NCBI GenBank assembly: GCA_016490735.1
Contig: JAEMWC010000058.1
Span: forward strand, 727,501 to 791,500
DNA length: 64,000 nucleotides
Direction of reading: 5' to 3'
Origin: Pachyseris speciosa
Taxonomy: Eukaryota > Cnidaria > Anthozoa > Scleractinia > Pachyseridae
Shown: piece after piece, positions 48,197 to 59,952 of the stretch
How the letters are laid out: every line of letters starts with the position of its first letter
How positions within the stretch are numbered: position 1 is the first letter of the stretch
The notes under the pieces: generated by a model
Told to the model about the DNA's origin: nothing
Seen by the model: only the letters and a program-made list of their open reading frames with translations
Database searches by the model: none
Position numbers and translations under genes: made by a program

Positions 48197-49190
48197 CCCA
48201 TTGACTACCAGCTGTTTTTACGTTTTCGGGGTGATTTTCCACCTATAAACGATGAATAGCAATTTGTGACTCTTTACTTGAAACTACCAGGGAAAAGTGG
48301 TGCTGTCCTAAGGCACTGGAGGCTCAAAGTTTCTGAAAACGTCATTTTGACGTAGCTATTTTTTATCCGTGAAGCAACAACAATGGCCCAAGTTCGGTTT
48401 GCTTGCGATTTTTGCTAAGTTTACAGCCATTTTTCATCTTTAGCGGCTGCCTGATGAGCATCATTAAGCGTGACGGTAGCTACGAGTCCACTTTCTCAAA
48501 GAATCGAGCAAGGTGATGTACTTTGTTGTCGAATTTGGCTTGTTATTCGACGAACTGGGAATTTGGCCGGTCGGACACTTAGTACCTTTGGAACAGACTA
48601 CTGATGAATTTCTCGACTTTGGAATTTGTGAGCACTGAAGATGACCACACGTAGGGAATTTTGGCGGTAGGTCGGAGTGGCTTTAGACTAAGTTTATATG
48701 TGAAAGAATTGGGGGAAGGAACGGGCGCTGTCAAAAATTCTCGTTAGTTCCCAGCATGCAACGCGCTCGAGATGTTGAAAATGTCGGGAAGGCCCGAATG
48801 CACTGGAACAAAAGGCTGTATCTAAGCTCGGGAGAAGAATATGAACAAAAAAAGTCATTTCTAAGCTAGAACAAGGACTGAATTTCGTTATGACAGTTGA
48901 AGTTTGGTTTTCGACGATGATTTCCTTTAAAAAAAACATGAAGGCAAAAAGGGACATTTTCGTCGTTTCTCTTTGACGTTAAAAACGGTCAGTTTCGTTC
49001 TTGTCCAACTCAAAAGGCCATATTTGGTAAAAATCGCTACGTTTCTTGCGTTTTTTGGATATCAAAGGACATTCCATTTCGTGCTCACAACTAACAGTTA
49101 AGGCAATATTCGTGCGATTGAGAAAGTTGCAATGTTTTGAAGCATGGGAGTATTTTACGGTCGGTTTTTGCCGGCACGGGTGCCAATGGG
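48197..49190. mobile_element. piggyBac-like non-autonomous element (TTAA, CCC/GGG ends)
   Basis: TTAA at 48193-48196 and at 49191-49194 flanks ends CCCATTGACTACC and GGTGCCAATGGG, the arrangement expected for piggyBac-type insertions. The 994-bp interior has no transposase frame that I recognise. Confidence 0.65.
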
Positions 49191-49252
49191 TTAAAGGTAA
49201 ACGGTTAAACAGTGTGCGCGCGCACCTGACCATAAACAGCCGGTCGAGGTGC

Positions 49253-49640
49253 CTATAAAGAAAGTGACAGGTTGATGTGTTTGACCGGCTGATTCAGGTC
49301 AGGCTTCTCCCATTTTATGTACATAGATTCCTTAAGCTTAACTTGAAATCTAGTAGCCGCAGAGTCTAAAACTTTGAAACAAGCTGGTGAGCAAGATCTA
49401 CGACAAGACTCTGAACTCTGTAAATGTTTAAAGACGTGAGAGGATCTGTCCAATGATAAGTTTCACCGATATAGCAAGCATTACAACTTGCACAGGAAAA
49501 TTTATACACAACGCGCGTATGGAGACTCTCAGGGAGTGGGTGTTTCACGTTAAACAGGTTCTTAATTCTAAAGGTAGAGAAAACAAGTCTGATGTCAATA
49601 GGTTTGCAAAATCGCGCAATTTGAAAAAAAAAAACGACAA
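49253..49640 (-). pseudogene. Penelope-like retroelement, GIY-YIG endonuclease remnant
   Basis: Minus-strand frames give LVFSTFRIKNLFNVKHPLP, RVVYKFSCASCNACYIGET (the GIY-YIG 'Y...CYIGET' core with its Cys pair), then after a deletion and frame change DRSSHVFKHLQSS, a Cys-rich segment and MYIKWEKPDLNQPVKHINL to a TAG near 49253. The residues that normally follow GET (Arg- and Glu-bearing helix) are deleted, so the nuclease is dead. The reverse transcriptase part is absent; the 5' side abuts a SINE. Confidence 0.8.
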
Positions 49641-49664
49641 CAAAGTGGAGAATCAAAATCAAAA

Positions 49665-49779
49665 GAAGAATGATCCTCGCAGTTGTGAACGCAATTTATG
49701 CAATTGCGAAAAGAAGCCTGAAAAAAAATTCAGGATTTCGCCGGGGTTTGAACCTGTGACCTCGCGTTACCGGTGCGAT

Positions 49780-49814
<35 letters not shown>

Positions 49815-49815
49815 T
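49665..49815 (-). mobile_element. tRNA-derived SINE
   Basis: The minus strand has TAGCTCAGTTGGTTAGAGCA, GGTTCAAACCCC, then a TTCAGG-T-run-TTCAGGCTTC hairpin and a GCAATTGCATAAATTGCG tail. Not a working tRNA gene for the same reasons as at 13.6 kb. Confidence 0.75.
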
Positions 49816-50573
49816 GCAGCAAGTCAATTGTGAATTCTGAATGATTATAATGACAGAAATGCAGGTCTGTATTTATTTTGTGGCCTGAAGGCTGGAATCC
49901 AATGAATTAGCATTATGATTCATCCCACCAAACAACTCGAGAAACAGAAAAAAAAAAAAGGATCTGATGCATGGTTGATTTCTCTGGCAAACGAAATACA
50001 CAAACTTTGCAAATTCAGGCCTTCAAATCAAAAAATAACTGCAGGCCTATGTTTGTGCAGCCTGTAGGCGAAAGGAGAGCAATTAACTTTTAGGGAAATT
50101 GAGAATTTAAGGCCAATTTGTCCCTTAAGCTTATGCCCATTTTGCACCAAGCTCTTAAAATAAACCTTGTATATGACCTACAGCTTGCCCTGAGACTCCA
50201 GGGATATGCACTAACACCAATCAGCAGTCAGTGTACAGATTGGAGGGCCTGGAGGTCAATTCCTACCACCACTGATTCAGATTATTAATTTTCTTTTTTT
50301 TGTGCTTATCTCATGTACTTTACTCCAAAAGAATTAATAGTTAATGTACAAAACTACCCGGGACCTCGAAACCAACACAAAATATCAACTCTTGAACCAC
50401 TTCCAGTTGAATTTATTCCTTTTTTTAAGCTAGTTTAAGTAAAGATTAATTATTTTTTTTCAAACAATTTGACATTAACTTATTTTCAATAATTTGTCAA
50501 ATTGATGCTCTGCTGAGATCAAAGATCAAAGCCACACACATGCACACACACCAGGAATCACAGAAATTTAGAA
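49816..50573. other. 3' flank and UTR of the minus-strand SH3BGRL gene
   Basis: AATAAA on the minus strand at 50412-50417, about 157 nt past the stop, is the likely polyadenylation signal. No other gene seen. Confidence 0.4.
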
Positions 50574-53500
50574 TTATTTCAGTCTCAAAAACTTTTCAAG
50601 CTCTCCTGCTTCTACTGCTTCTTCAAACTCTGCATAACCCTAACAAAGGAAAAAAAATATACACATCAACCACTCGTACAATAATGGTGGGCCGCCTTCC
50701 AAGGACAAAGCAAATTAAATCTACCATACATAATTTTTTCAAATGTTTAAAATAATGAATGAAGGGCTGAGAGCACAACCAACTTACAGTATGCTGACTT
50801 TTAGCTTAGTTTTTATTTTCTCAGACCAAATTCAGGGGGGGAGGGGGGTAGTGTAGGTCACATGCAAGAAATGAGGGCAATCCAAAGGAAAACAAGGGAA
50901 AAACCTTAACACCTAACTTATCTTTCTTTTCTCTTCAGATTGCAATAACCTACAGTTGCACCATTTTTTCCCCTGCAGTTTGGTCAGAACCTTCTAAGCT
51001 AACAAAAATTAAATGACTCGGTAGCTAAGGCTGTGCTCTCGGTCTTTTACAGTTGCACGCTCAGTACCCTGGCCTATGAATGGAATTATGAAGCTGGCAG
51101 TGAGCGTGTTTGGATACAAGTTTGTTTGAGCAAGTTTGTTGACAATTTGACAGAACTTGAAATTGTTCCTTGAAATTCACCATCATTAATGAGACAGTAA
51201 ATGAGATCAACCATTTTGTAATTTTAGGAGGCAGGATGCCCAAGTGGTTTGGGGCGCTGGATTTCAATGGGGTTACCCCAGGTTAAAATCCTAGCCACTA
51301 GCTCAGGTGTTGTTCTTGGTAGTCCCTGGTTCAACTTTTGAGCCTTGGTCATCCTAATTGTAAAAAGCCAACTGGTTTGCCCCTGGCCAGTTGGGATTCT
51401 AATCATGTTATGTTTATTTGAATTTATTTGTTTCTGTATTTGCTCGGCCCCACTAGCTTTTTGGTGCTATAAATACTAGCACGAGAAAATAAAGGTTATT
51501 ATAATTATTATTATTATTATTATTATTATTAGCAACAATATGAAGCTCAACCTGAGTAAATGCAAGGAAATGCGTGCCAGTTTTTCTTTGTTATGATAGT
51601 TGCGAGTGGCAGCCTATTGTAGTTGGTAAACATGCATGCAGTTTGTGTCGCCAAACCAGGACAAGGCCCATGCCCCTTCCTAGTTCGGTCAAGTTTGATG
51701 GGTGTGGCTCATGCGGGAACTTTGAATGACGATTCACTGGGCAAAAATATGGCAAGAATTTGAAAAACTTTTTTTAACAGCTATCTACTCTTTATGTACA
51801 TACCAGAAGCATAAAAATACAGAAGACGATTAATATATAGACACTTTAAATATACATGTTACTAGCTCTTGAATGCCTTTGTTATATCAAAAGTATTTAT
51901 ATTTATTGTATTTATAATAATTATTTATTGCTGATGAACCTGTAATTCAGCCAATAGGCCATGCAAGGTGCGAATAAACAATTCATTCATTCATTCATTC
52001 ATTCATTTATTCATTCATTCATTCATTCATACAGACCTCACTTCTTTTCTCATGTAAATAATGTTGCTCTCATGCTAACTAGTCCACATTTGCACCAGAA
52101 AGACAGAGAGGTTTGTATCAAAATAAGGTCACCTCCAACCTCGCTTCCACTCAAAGGCCAGGGGCCCATTTCTCAAAAGTCCTGCGAACTTTTCGGGCCT
52201 GAAAAGCCATTTCTAAAACTGCAATCCGCTTATCCTAAAAGCTGGTAATTTAGTATATTTTCAAGATGGGCAAGAGCAGTGTTATTGCAAGATTTGATGC
52301 CTAAAACGGTCTTCATTTTAAAGATACAGTGGGAATCATGGAATCCACATTAGGCCCGAAAAGTTTCAGGGCTTTCGAGAAATGCATGCCAGGTCACTAA
52401 AAACACAACTGCAAAATGGGCTATTACAGCACATAATGAATTTAAAGTCCAATAAGAAAATCCATCATCTCCTTAATCGTGGCATTGCAGTTTTTGGCAG
52501 TAGGCAACATGTACAGCTGCTAGCAGCAAAACCTAGTCATTGCTACATAAGAAAACAATTCCCATTATAGAAAACTGCCCTGGATGAGTAATAAAGCACA
52601 AAAAAGAACTTACTCCAAGGTAAACATCTCCTTTTATCAGTTGAGGTGGAAGGCCTCTGGAGTCACCCATAAGCTCCCTCATCTTTTGCTTGGCAGCGTC
52701 ATTACCAGCAATGTCTACCTTGTCATAATCAATTTTCTTGGAGTCCAAAATCATCTCAATTTTCTGCTGATGCTTCTTTAGCTGAAAACCAAAACAGTTT
52801 GTGTTATACATTGGCATTATTATCAGAATAATCGACTTTGAAAAAACAAACTATGGAAAAGGAGAAATTTCAAGCTTTATCCATCTAATGCAAGATGCTC
52901 TGTACTTCCTTGTCTGAAAACCCAAACAGTCTGTGTTGTACATCAGAATTAATGATCAATTTTGTTCTCCCTGGCAATCCTTTGAAAATGTTGTGGAGTA
53001 CATTTTCAAAGGATTGCCTGGTCCATATAACTGTCCATTCACTGTTACATGTAGTTACCAAAACACTTCTGAAGCTATTTCAGTTTGTTTCCAGCCCCTC
53101 AAATGCAAATTGAAACATGCGACACTTTAGCATGTTCTGATACAGTAAGGACTCAAACTCAACATGGGGCATTAAGTTTTGTTAATGTGTTAAAGGACAA
53201 GTCATCTGGATTACTAAGTCTGGCGTGAGAAATTGTTCTCATTGCATGAGATCAATGTCTTTGGTCCACAGGCATGAGACTCACACATAATGCATGAGAT
53301 TTGACAGGTATAATGGCTTCTCACCTGGTATAATGATTTATGTATGCACTAATTATTGTACTATGCCTTCAGAATGTTGTTGTGAGGTTTATACAGTACA
53401 GTAAATTATTTATTGCTTGAACTGGCAAATATACCAGCTTTGATTAACAATAAGCAGTTTTGCAACATTATTTTACCTTAATCCTTTCACCGCCAAGGGG

Positions 53501-56172
53501 CCTCCCTTTGACGAGTAAAATCATCTGGAGTTAGCCAGAGTGAAATCTATAAAGTCCCCTTGCCGGAAAGGGTTAATCTTAGCTACAAGGACTACATTTT
53601 TTCATTTAGTATTTTAGTGTTAATGGCAGTGTAATTTATATACAGTGCGACCTCCATTAAGCGGCCACCCTCAGGACATTGAAATCTGGCTGCTTAATAG
53701 AGGTTGGCCATTCATATTTTAATAGACTGAGGTAAAATATAAATTGGTAGAAATGACAGTTAACATGATTTATGGACTCTATATACACAAGCAAAATACT
53801 TGTTGAAAAGCATACATGTGTGAAGATGCATTCAAAAATGGTAATGAAACATCAAGTGCCCTGTACTGGCACATTTCAAGTATGTGTGAAGTTGTAGCTG
53901 TACCTCTAACACAGAGAGCATGCTACTTGAAGCACAGTACAAGTGTTGTCTAATATTTTGTATGTGAAAGATTTGAATGTGTATACATTTTGCAGTTTGT
54001 GACTTGTAATTACAATGGAGATTAAAATTGCAAGTCTTGTTGTTATCAGTTATCACCTATTCTTATTGCTGTCTTCCTGTCACTATTTCGGTTGAAAAGG
54101 TGATTTGCTGGCCGCTTTAAAGCAATAAACAATAACCTTGCAACAGCGAAAATTAAGGTACATAAAATTACACAAGTATATATTCCTTACATAAAGGAAT
54201 GACTAAATAAAAAGGTCTTAACTCTACTCTTAACCCTTTCCTCCCAAAGAGTGACTTATAGATTTTACTCTGTCTAATGCCAGATGATTTTACTTTTCAA
54301 AGGGAGACTCCTTAGGGGTTAAAGCAGGGTTTTCATTAAGAATTGTAGTTTTGTAACAGGGGAATAGTGTAAAGTAACAGGAGAATTATTGTGAAAGGGC
54401 AAAGCTCTTTCAGGGAGCAAGCGAAATTCAGCAGGAGAATTCTGCATAGTAACCGGAGTATATATTCTCTGATCTCCAATGCCTATTGAACACCCTGTTT
54501 AAGGGTTAAGATCTCCCTTAATCCTTTCCTCCACAAGTGACTTGTAGATTTTACTCTGTCCAGTTGACACCAGATGATTTTACTTGTCAAAGGGAGACCT
54601 CTTAGGGGTTCAAGGCTGAAAAAAAAACTATCTCCCTTACCCCTTTCCTCCCTGAGTGACTTGTAAATCTTAATTCACTCTGTCTAACACCAGATGATTT
54701 TACTCATCAAAGAGAGACCCCTTAAGGGTTAACCCTTTGTTGATGGGTTTACCAAATATTGTTCGAAAAAGATCAATACTTTGAAAATTTACAAGTTGTT
54801 CCAAGTCTTTGCCCGATTGTATAAAAAGGAACCTTGAAATTTTGTGGTTTGAGCAAATGGTTATTAAATCATAACTGGTCCCTAAAAGTGTGATGTATGA
54901 TGTGTGATGTGTGATAGTGTGATGTGGTTAATGCTATTTGATTTCAGTTGCTCTCACTGTCTGTAATTTTCACGTTTGTGACTCAAAGGAATTCTGGGAT
55001 ATTCTTGCCTAACAGCAGCATGGAAGTCTGCCAATTTCCATTTCAAATATTTTTTGTAAGTGTTGAGCCACTCGCTTGAATACTTTGAAATTGCCTCTCA
55101 CCTCTGTTTTCTTTCAAAGGATTGCCTCTACCCATCAAACCAGCTTTATCTGAGGGAGGTGGGGGGGGGGGGGGGGGGGGGGGGGAGGAGGGTGGGGTGA
55201 TATTGACTTCTTTAGCCCTTGAAATAAAAATTGCTTAGTGGTAATTACCATGAGATCTGTAGTTTTATGTTACTGCTATTACATCCTGAGGAAAAAAATT
55301 CTTCCAAAATTATTTTAAGGCTCCACTGCTGGAATTCGAGAACACCTCCTGGAAGTTCTAGTCACTGAACTGTTTGTTTGCGAAGGAAAGTGTGTCTACT
55401 GATTGGTAAAATGCAACCTTTTAGCCTTTTAACGAAATAGTAGTCTAAAATTTACCTTATCTCCCATCTGAAAAGAAGAAATTGTGCACTGAGTTAATTT
55501 TATTGACATTTCTTCCTTACCACGGAAGGAGAGTCCGTTCTTGAAGCAAATTCTATCTACGTTGGATTCTGTCCAATCACTAGCTTTACAAGGCGCATAC
55601 ATGAATGCATGATAATCATAGCTTAAGTTTATTTACGGTGTTTAGGAACAATAAAGGTAAAAGCTTTGTTCTTTCCGCCCCGCAATTTGGGCTTCCATCG
55701 CCCATACTTATACGCATCATTAGCTTGACTCTATTCATCGCGCTGGAGGTCATTCTTATCGGACAGACCAATCTACATAATGCTGAGAACTTGAAGTGCA
55801 TTTACCGCAAATTTGGCCAAAGGGTAATTATTATATATTCATATTCACGTGCATTGTTAATTCTGTTTGAAGTCCGAGTATAAAAACCGATATGCATTTT
55901 CGATTTCGCTTCTCCATCGATGGATGTTGTATATGTTTAAATGATCAGTAGAAACCTCAAAACATTCGTCAACAACAGTAGTTTACAAACCATTAAATGT
56001 TTTCTGCAATGATATAACTATTAAGTTCCCAACCCAAGCAATTCACGCCTAGCTACGAAACAAAACAAGAAGGTACATGTATTTGCTGAGGTTTCCAGCG
56101 AAAAATAAAAGTTAAACATACCTCTAGATTGCTAGAGACGGAAGTGTAGTAATATGTTATTCTGTCAGACAT
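50574..56172 (-). CDS. SH3BGRL3-like: SH3BGRL3-like thioredoxin-fold protein, minus copy
   Basis: Small cytosolic glutaredoxin-fold protein of the SH3-binding glutamate-rich-like family; members lack the CxxC redox motif and this one does too. Exons: 56122-56172 (ATG at 56172; MSDRITYYYTSVSSNLE), 52614-52781 (LKKHQQKIEMILDSKKI, then RELMGDSRGLPPQLI, GDVYLG) and 50574-50639 (GYAEFEEAVEAGELEKFLRL, ending in K and TAA), 94 aa in all. LPPQ is the cis-Pro loop of the fold and KFLRLK the standard C-terminus. Exon lengths 51, 168 and 66 bp are identical to the plus-strand neighbour at 56.6 kb. Intron 1 (3.3 kb) contains a candidate 12-bp microexon, a G-run and four TTAA mini-elements. Confidence 0.9.
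51225..51535 (+). mobile_element. SINE with type-II (Leu/Ser-like) tRNA head
   Basis: GGATGCCCAAGTGGTTTGGG resembles a leucine tRNA A box, and AGGTTAAAATCCT its B box; an unrelated body follows, then AATAAAGG and a (TTA)n tail at 51490-51533. In intron 2 of the SH3BGRL3-like gene. Confidence 0.7.
51955..52032 (+). repeat. Retroelement tail with (ATTC)n
   Basis: GTGCGAATAAACA is followed by about 13 ATTC units; a typical non-LTR 3' end. Coding part not recognised. Confidence 0.7.
52161..52390. mobile_element. 230-bp MITE, ends GGGGCCCATTTCTC
   Basis: Left arm (..CATTTCTCAAAAGTCCTG, AACTTTTCGGGCCT) is mirrored on the right (AGGCCCGAAAAGTTTCAGGG, CTTTCGAGAAATG). In intron 2 of the SH3BGRL3-like gene. 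Confidence 0.75.
52973..53018. repeat. Perfect 18-bp hairpin
   Basis: GGCAATCCTTTGAAAATG and CATTTTCAAAGGATTGCC around a 10-nt loop, in intron 1 of the minus SH3BGRL3-like gene. Confidence 0.85.
53478..53576 (-). mobile_element. TTAA mini-element, copy 1 (inverted)
   Basis: TTAA at both ends. The core is the reverse complement of copies 2-4 (GAGTAAAATCATCTGG). Confidence 0.65.
54230..54322 (+). mobile_element. TTAA mini-element, copy 2
   Basis: TTAACCCTTTCCTCCC at the left, CCAGATGATTTTACTTTTCA in the core, TTAGGGGTTAA at the right. Confidence 0.7.
54518..54612 (+). mobile_element. TTAA mini-element, copy 3
   Basis: TTAATCCTTTCCTCC at the left, the same core, right end TTAGGGGTTCAA with one substitution in the TTAA. 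Confidence 0.65.
54637..54732 (+). mobile_element. TTAA mini-element, copy 4
   Basis: Starts TTACCCCTTTCCTCCC (one substitution in TTAA), same core, ends TTAAGGGTTAA. Only 24 bp after copy 3. Confidence 0.65.
55161..55185. repeat. 25-bp G homopolymer
   Basis: Uninterrupted G-run followed by AGGAGGGTGGGG. Length may be unreliable in the assembly. Confidence 0.85.
55456..55467 (-). other. Candidate 12-bp microexon (MGDK)
   Basis: Minus strand: a strong pyrimidine tract and AG (TTCTTCTTTTCAG), then ATGGGAGATAAG, then a GTAAAT donor. Inclusion would add four residues in frame, between SSNLE and LKKH, in the loop where glutaredoxins carry their CxxC. Both paralogs align without it, so it would be an alternative exon. 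Confidence 0.3.
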
Positions 56173-56638
56173 CGAGGAAGGCTTCCGAGGAAGATTTTTA
56201 ACAATTATTTGAAGAAAATAGCTTGTTCCACAACTTCCTAGCGCGAAGCGATGTCACAATTTCGAAATTGGAGGTGTTGTCCAGATGCTAATCACTTCTA
56301 TTCAAAGTCACGCAAAGATTTTGGTCGTGACAAGTTGCAATCTCTCCTAAGCCTGTGACCTGCCAAAGATGATTTGTCCAATATTTTGCCACTAAAATAA
56401 CCAGTGAATTTTCACAAAGCCACTCGTGCTTGCTCCATCAAAGCTGTGCCGTGTTGCACGAACCACAGTGAAAATTTATTAGGTACCAGTTTTTCCTCGT
56501 CCTCTCAGTGGACGCAGTAAACGCCTGCTGAAGAATTGCAGGGGGTGTTGTCAACAAAAATCTGATAAGGTCAGAAGATCGAAATAGTTTTTGTCTTTGG
56601 TCAGGTCAGACTACCCTGGCGTTGATTTTTCGGAAATC
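56173..56638. promoter_or_regulatory. Putative bidirectional promoter between SH3BGRL3-like genes
   Basis: 466 bp separate the two start codons of divergent paralogs, leaving little room for two independent promoters. No TATA box is obvious for either side; the interval includes both 5'UTRs. Confidence 0.5.
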
Positions 56639-59091
56639 ATGTCTGGAAAAGTTACTTTGTACTTCTCCGGTATTTCGGGAAGTAAAGAGGTGAGTACTTG
56701 CTTTTACTTTTTAGGAGTGCGAGCGAACTAACCAAGAGAAATAATTTATTTTATACCGAAGTTCGATTGTTTAATTGAAATCGGGTCAATGTTAACCAGC
56801 AGAAATATTCAAGCATTCCACGACTTGTATTTCACGGAAAAAGGTTTTGCTTGTGTTGATTTCTCAAATTTATGTGCTCCTTTAATTTTGTGGCATTTTA
56901 CAGCGAAAACCGACGTGGTAGTTGCATGCAGGTTGAAAGATAAAAATGAGATTAAGCTGCTATGTTTGGATAATTGGACCTTCGATTATTTTCCACCGCT
57001 GCCGTCTGAAGGGATTATTTCGAATTAAAATACGGATGTATATAATCAATTACTCATATTCCGCGGTATGTGTCGCAATAGTGTGCAACAGAAAGCTTTG
57101 GCTGGAATCTTAAAATAAACCTAGGAATCGACTTGGAATCATCAACCAAAAAATATTGGTTGAGTATTAATTACTCGGCAAATAATTTATTTGTATCCTC
57201 TTCGACGACCCTTGAAACACTCTAAATGTTATATTTCTTCATCTACCACACTTTCATTTATTAAACACAAGATTTTGGTCTGGAGAGAAATCTATTGTCT
57301 TGTAACTTAAATTTCATCACAATTTGGGATTACATAGCTTCTTACATTAATTATGCATTCCATCAGCCACTCTCTATCCTCAATAAACAATTAGACATGT
57401 CAATCATGTAAGTTAGCTTTGTTTCTCTTTTTACTTTTTTTTTTCTATTCTTGTATGCTAATATTATGTTTGCATTGAATAAGTGTGAATAAACTGAAAC
57501 TTGAACTTAAGCTTGAAACTTAAACATGAATGTATAATGATGTATGCATAGTGCACTCAGAAATTTCTGTTAATTATCAACTATTCTATCAAATGGTAGT
57601 GCTGATAGGTATATTGTCATGAAAAATAATTATAGCACCTGTTATTTGCCTTCTATGTAAATATAGATCTCAAGGTTAAAAGGTCTACTAACAGCTGTTT
57701 CAGCTGAAATTATGTATAATATTTGTGGTAACCTGCCTCAACAATGTTGGACCAAATACATTTTGAGAAAAAAGCATGTTTGATTAGATCAAAATAAGGC
57801 CCTTTTACTTTTTGTATTTTTAGATAATTTCTTTCTCTTTTTAGATCATCATTAGTTTTACTTTATTTCTTTTAGATCATTGTTGTTTGATTATTTTATA
57901 GCCAATAGACATAAATCCTAATAATTAATAACTAATTTTTAAGTGATATTTAGTCCACTGAGCCCTCAGGTTTCCACAGACAGGCCTGCCTTATCCAAAA
58001 GAATAATATATTATGTATGTATGCACAATCATGTATGTGTGTATCTGAAATTTTAAGGAAAACAACCTCAAAACATAGCACTCTTGCATTCATTTATCCT
58101 TAGGACAGTGACTGTGCATGATCCTTAACTTGTTCATGCAGAGAAATTTCACTGATGACAAAATTAATACTGACAGCTGTAAGTTTGCTGCTTTTGTTCT
58201 CCTCAGGTTAAAAAACGTCAGATGCGTATCCGCACTGTACTTGAGGCAAAGAAAATTCCTTTTGAAGTAATTGATGTGGCTCAGGATCAGGATGCACTGG
58301 AGAGAATGAGAGAGCTGGTTGACGATGAAGAAGCACTAGCTCCTCAGATTGTTAATGGTGATGACTACTGTGGCGTAAGTATTCTGATTGTGGCATGGAG
58401 GATGGGTCACAAAACTTTGGATGGCTTGAAGGAACAACACCAACTTGATCTTGGCCTTGTTTTTCTAAAAAAAAACTAATAATAATAATAATAACACATT
58501 TATATAGCACCATACACCTAACTGCCCTATGGCACTTTACAGTTCTACAGAAGAAATTAATTTCAAAGTAGTAATTGGCATGTAAAACTAAAAATTAACA
58601 TATTTTAATAGACCTTCAGAAATTCAGGCACTGTTGTGCAAAAGGAACAAATAGCCTAAAATGCAACATAAGATGGTAAAAAAGCTCTCAACCCTTCAAC
58701 TGAACTCAACAAATCAAAGCATGCTTCAGGGGTCTGTGGAACTAGTACTGGGCACCATGCACAGTTTTCAGTTTCTGGTTAATGTCATACCTGATAACCC
58801 ATTTGTTCAGTAACACCCCTTTATACATAACTTCATGAATCGGCACTCAGTCATGTGACAGAAACTTCATCTAGAAAGTGGATGACTCTCATAATTATTA
58901 GGCACTTGGCTGGTTAATCTACTAGAAAGTTTGTACTTCGAGTTAACAGTACTTTATGTAATTGCTTGCAATTATTGTTTTCATGCAGGGCCGAAATACT
59001 TAATGATTCCTTCTATTTTCTCTAGACCTTTGAAGAATTTGAAGCTGCTATTGAAGACGAGAATTTAGAGGCATTTCTAAAGTTAAAGTAA
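56639..59091 (+). CDS. SH3BGRL3-like: SH3BGRL3-like thioredoxin-fold protein, plus copy
   Basis: Second member of the family, divergent from its neighbour. Exons 56639-56689 (MSGKVTLYFSGISGSKE), 58207-58374 (VKKRQMRIRTVLEAKKIPFE, then MRELVDDEEALAPQIVNGDD, YCG) and 59026-59091 (TFEEFEAAIEDENLEAFLKL, K, TAA): 94 aa, the usual length of SH3BGRL3. The fold hallmarks are the KIPFE strand, a cis-Pro APQIVNGD loop and the FLKLK end; there is no CxxC. The usual Asp after YCG is Thr here. Donor and acceptor sites are canonical (gtgagt, cctcag, gtaagt, ctctag). AATAAA at 59270-59275 and 59574-59579 are likely polyadenylation signals. Confidence 0.92.
57395..57535 (+). repeat. Retroelement tail with ACTTGAA units
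   Basis: GTGAATAAACTGAAACTTGA followed by degenerate ACTTGAA repeats, in intron 1 of the plus SH3BGRL3-like gene. Confidence 0.4.
58478..58545 (+). repeat. (AAT)n plus dispersed-repeat tail
   Basis: Five AAT/AATA units followed by ACACATTTATATAGCACCAT and GGCACTTTACAG, a block also recognisable at 14.69-14.72 kb. Intron 2 of the plus gene. Confidence 0.5.
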
Positions 59092-59409
59092 CATGATGGG
59101 AGCCCTATTAGGAGTCAGTTTTCAGACAAACTAGCCATGCAGTTCTCCTATCACAATCTGTGGTCTTTTGAAGCTCTCAAAGGCTTTTTAAGCTTACATT
59201 GTAAAAAAAAAAAAAGCTTTAGTAAGTCAAGAGAAGTTACATTTAATACTATTATTAATGGTTTTGATAAATAAATTTTTAGAAACAATTAGAAAATTTG
59301 ACATTGACAAAAATACATTATCAATGTTGTTAGCTTCAATATTCAAGCCCATGCAACCAAGCCATGATTGCAAAGTTATTGTGAAGCAATTTTCTTAATT
59401 TGAAATTAC

Positions 59410-59430
59410 AAAAAAAAAAAAAAAAAAAAA
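59410..59430. repeat. A homopolymer (~21 bp)
   Basis: Uninterrupted A-run downstream of the SH3BGRL3-like gene; could be the scar of a retroposed insertion. Confidence 0.8.
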
Positions 59431-59952
59431 ATTGCCCAGCAGGTATTTGTTATATATTATTCAGGTATTTCTTTATACACAGTGTAATCTTCTGGTTTCT
59501 TCCTGAAGACATTTTTGATACTAGTGTAATGTATACAGTATTGCTTCATTTGATTTTGTAATAGATTGATTAAAATAAAATTTTTAAACCACAACTATGG
59601 TAACTCAGTTAAAATGTTGTTTTTGGAAGCATCAGCCTATCAGTCTGTTAGCTTTCAGTGACTATTGCATGCAAACACCATGGAATAGTAGTTGATCAAG
59701 AAATGGGTACAAACTACCCTCTCACAGGTCTTGCCTCTCTCCTTTTCAATGCTGTTATAATTTTCCTTTTTCAGAACTTTGCAACTCCTCCCATCTCCTA
59801 CTTCACCCATCAAGTGACCTGGACATGGCTTGCTAAAATTTTCTTTCACTAGGTCTCACAAGATTTTGCTCTTCCTCAGAGGTTTTGCTATATAATTTAT
59901 ATAGTCTCAAGTTTCTTTTGAATACATAGTTATAATATTTTGTAACGTCTTG

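Noticed and set aside
49728..49806. Apparent tRNA gene on the minus strand
   Set aside because: Part of a SINE with a typical hairpin and tail; not an isolated tRNA.
56789..57028. 79-codon open frame inside intron 1 of the plus SH3BGRL3-like gene
   Set aside because: No acceptor or donor placing it in the transcript, no known domain, and the protein is already complete without it.
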